Positions 63,635 through 64,000 of a stretch of 64,000 bases of DNA are shown here, piece by piece. Position 1 is the stretch's first letter. The number at the start of each line of letters is the position of its first letter. The stretch covers positions 1 to 64,000 of the forward strand of contig SCUB01000006.1 in the NCBI GenBank assembly GCA_004297465.1, given 5' to 3'. Below the pieces are notes generated by a model. It saw nothing but the letters and a program-made list of their open reading frames with translations. It was not told the origin of the DNA and did not search any database. The position numbers and the translations under genes were made by a program. Source of the DNA: Xanthobacteraceae bacterium (GTDB taxonomy: Bacteria > Pseudomonadota > Alphaproteobacteria > Rhizobiales > Xanthobacteraceae).

Positions 63635-64000
63635 ATGCGCGGACGGGAAGGTTCGGGACTGGTGCGCGGGGTTGCCTGTGGCATTGTCGGTGCCACGCTG
63701 GCGACGGCGCTTGGCGCCACGCCGGGTTCCGCGGCGCAGACCGAGGCCGCCATGCCGTTCCTGCCGCATCAGGCGCTTTATGATCTCAGCCTCGTGAAGT
63801 CGCGCCGCAGCCCGTCCGTCGACGCGGTGCAGGGGCGCATCGCCTACACCTTCGCCGGCAGCGCCTGCGAGGGCTACACCACGGAATTCCGTCAGGTCTC
63901 GCGCATCGAGGCGGGCGAGGGCGAACCCAAGCTCAGCGACCTGCGCTCGATCAGCTGGGAGGATGGCGCCGGCAAGAGCTACCGCTTCCACATCGAGACG
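63635..64000 (+). CDS. EipB-like envelope integrity protein (DUF1849), 5' part
   Basis: The visible 122 residues start MRGREGSGLVRGVACGIVGA with a signal peptide ending near SAA. LPHQALYDLSLVKSRRSP, GRIAYTFAGSACEGYTTEFR and SDLRSISWEDGAGKSYRF follow, the EipB/DUF1849 pattern. EipB is a periplasmic beta-spiral protein needed for cell envelope integrity in Brucella. GGAGG six bases upstream supports the start. The gene runs off the window and diverges from ridA. Confidence 0.88.
   Translation, partial: MRGREGSGLVRGVACGIVGATLATALGATPGSAAQTEAAMPFLPHQALYDLSLVKSRRSPSVDAVQGRIAYTFAGSACEGYTTEFRQVSRIEAGEGEPKLSDLRSISWEDGAGKSYRFHIET

Overview
The window comes from a high-GC alphaproteobacterium, most likely order Hyphomicrobiales near the Bradyrhizobium/Xanthobacter/Pseudolabrys group. 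The evidence is a MipZ-type division ATPase, a phasin, ATP12, an EipB (DUF1849) start, DUF1489, a Rhizobiales-type ClpS-ClpA pair, a ribosomal operon without rpsD or rpmJ, and an intergenic palindrome starting GCGCATGATC of the type common in Rhizobiales. The genus is an inference. Nothing was searched against a database.

Region 1 (1-14970) is the S10-spc-alpha ribosomal superoperon on the plus strand: the end of tuf, then rpsJ-rplC-rplD-rplW-rplB-rpsS-rplV-rpsC-rplP-rpmC-rpsQ-rplN-rplX-rplE-rpsN-rpsH-rplF-rplR-rpsE-rpmD-rplO-secY-adk-rpsM-rpsK-rpoA-rplQ, closed by a strong terminator. Its oddity is an adenylate kinase with a long Lys/Ala-rich histone-like tail.

Region 2 (15100-19130) is a translationally coupled run of a Deg-type periplasmic protease, rarA and an RluC-family pseudouridine synthase. 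Region 3 (19374-29945) is centred on low-potential electron metabolism: a three-gene 2-oxoacid (probably 2-oxoglutarate) oxidoreductase, whose catalytic beta gene is separated from the other two by an oppositely oriented His-rich secreted-protein gene, and a fused indolepyruvate ferredoxin oxidoreductase. ATP12 and TrmO genes lie between them.

Region 4 (about 30090-32220) is the best accessory candidate. A roughly 2 kb segment of visibly lower GC lies at the 3' end of a tRNA-Arg(UCG) gene and is bounded by 12-bp direct repeats of that tRNA end. It carries one gene, encoding a SEC-C zinc motif followed by a PD-(D/E)xK-like nuclease signature. No integrase is present.

Region 5 (32371-47911) is mixed housekeeping: class III alcohol dehydrogenase, a DMT exporter, 1-Cys peroxiredoxin, a PEP mutase/isocitrate lyase family enzyme, lipB, a short fliN, tRNA-Leu(GAG), mgtE, an orphan XRE regulator with an aldo/keto reductase, DUF218, DUF3253, DUF599, a GST-like protein, small conserved proteins and panC. 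Region 6 (48137-56000) holds mipZ, a VWA/J-domain pair, a D-Ala-D-Ala carboxypeptidase with a SPOR domain, a phasin with a clear promoter, and two tandem TadG-like VWA proteins with no tad operon nearby. Region 7 (56519-64000) holds clpS-clpA, azlC-azlD, a minus-strand operon RidA-GDPD-GNAT-HIT, and the start of eipB.
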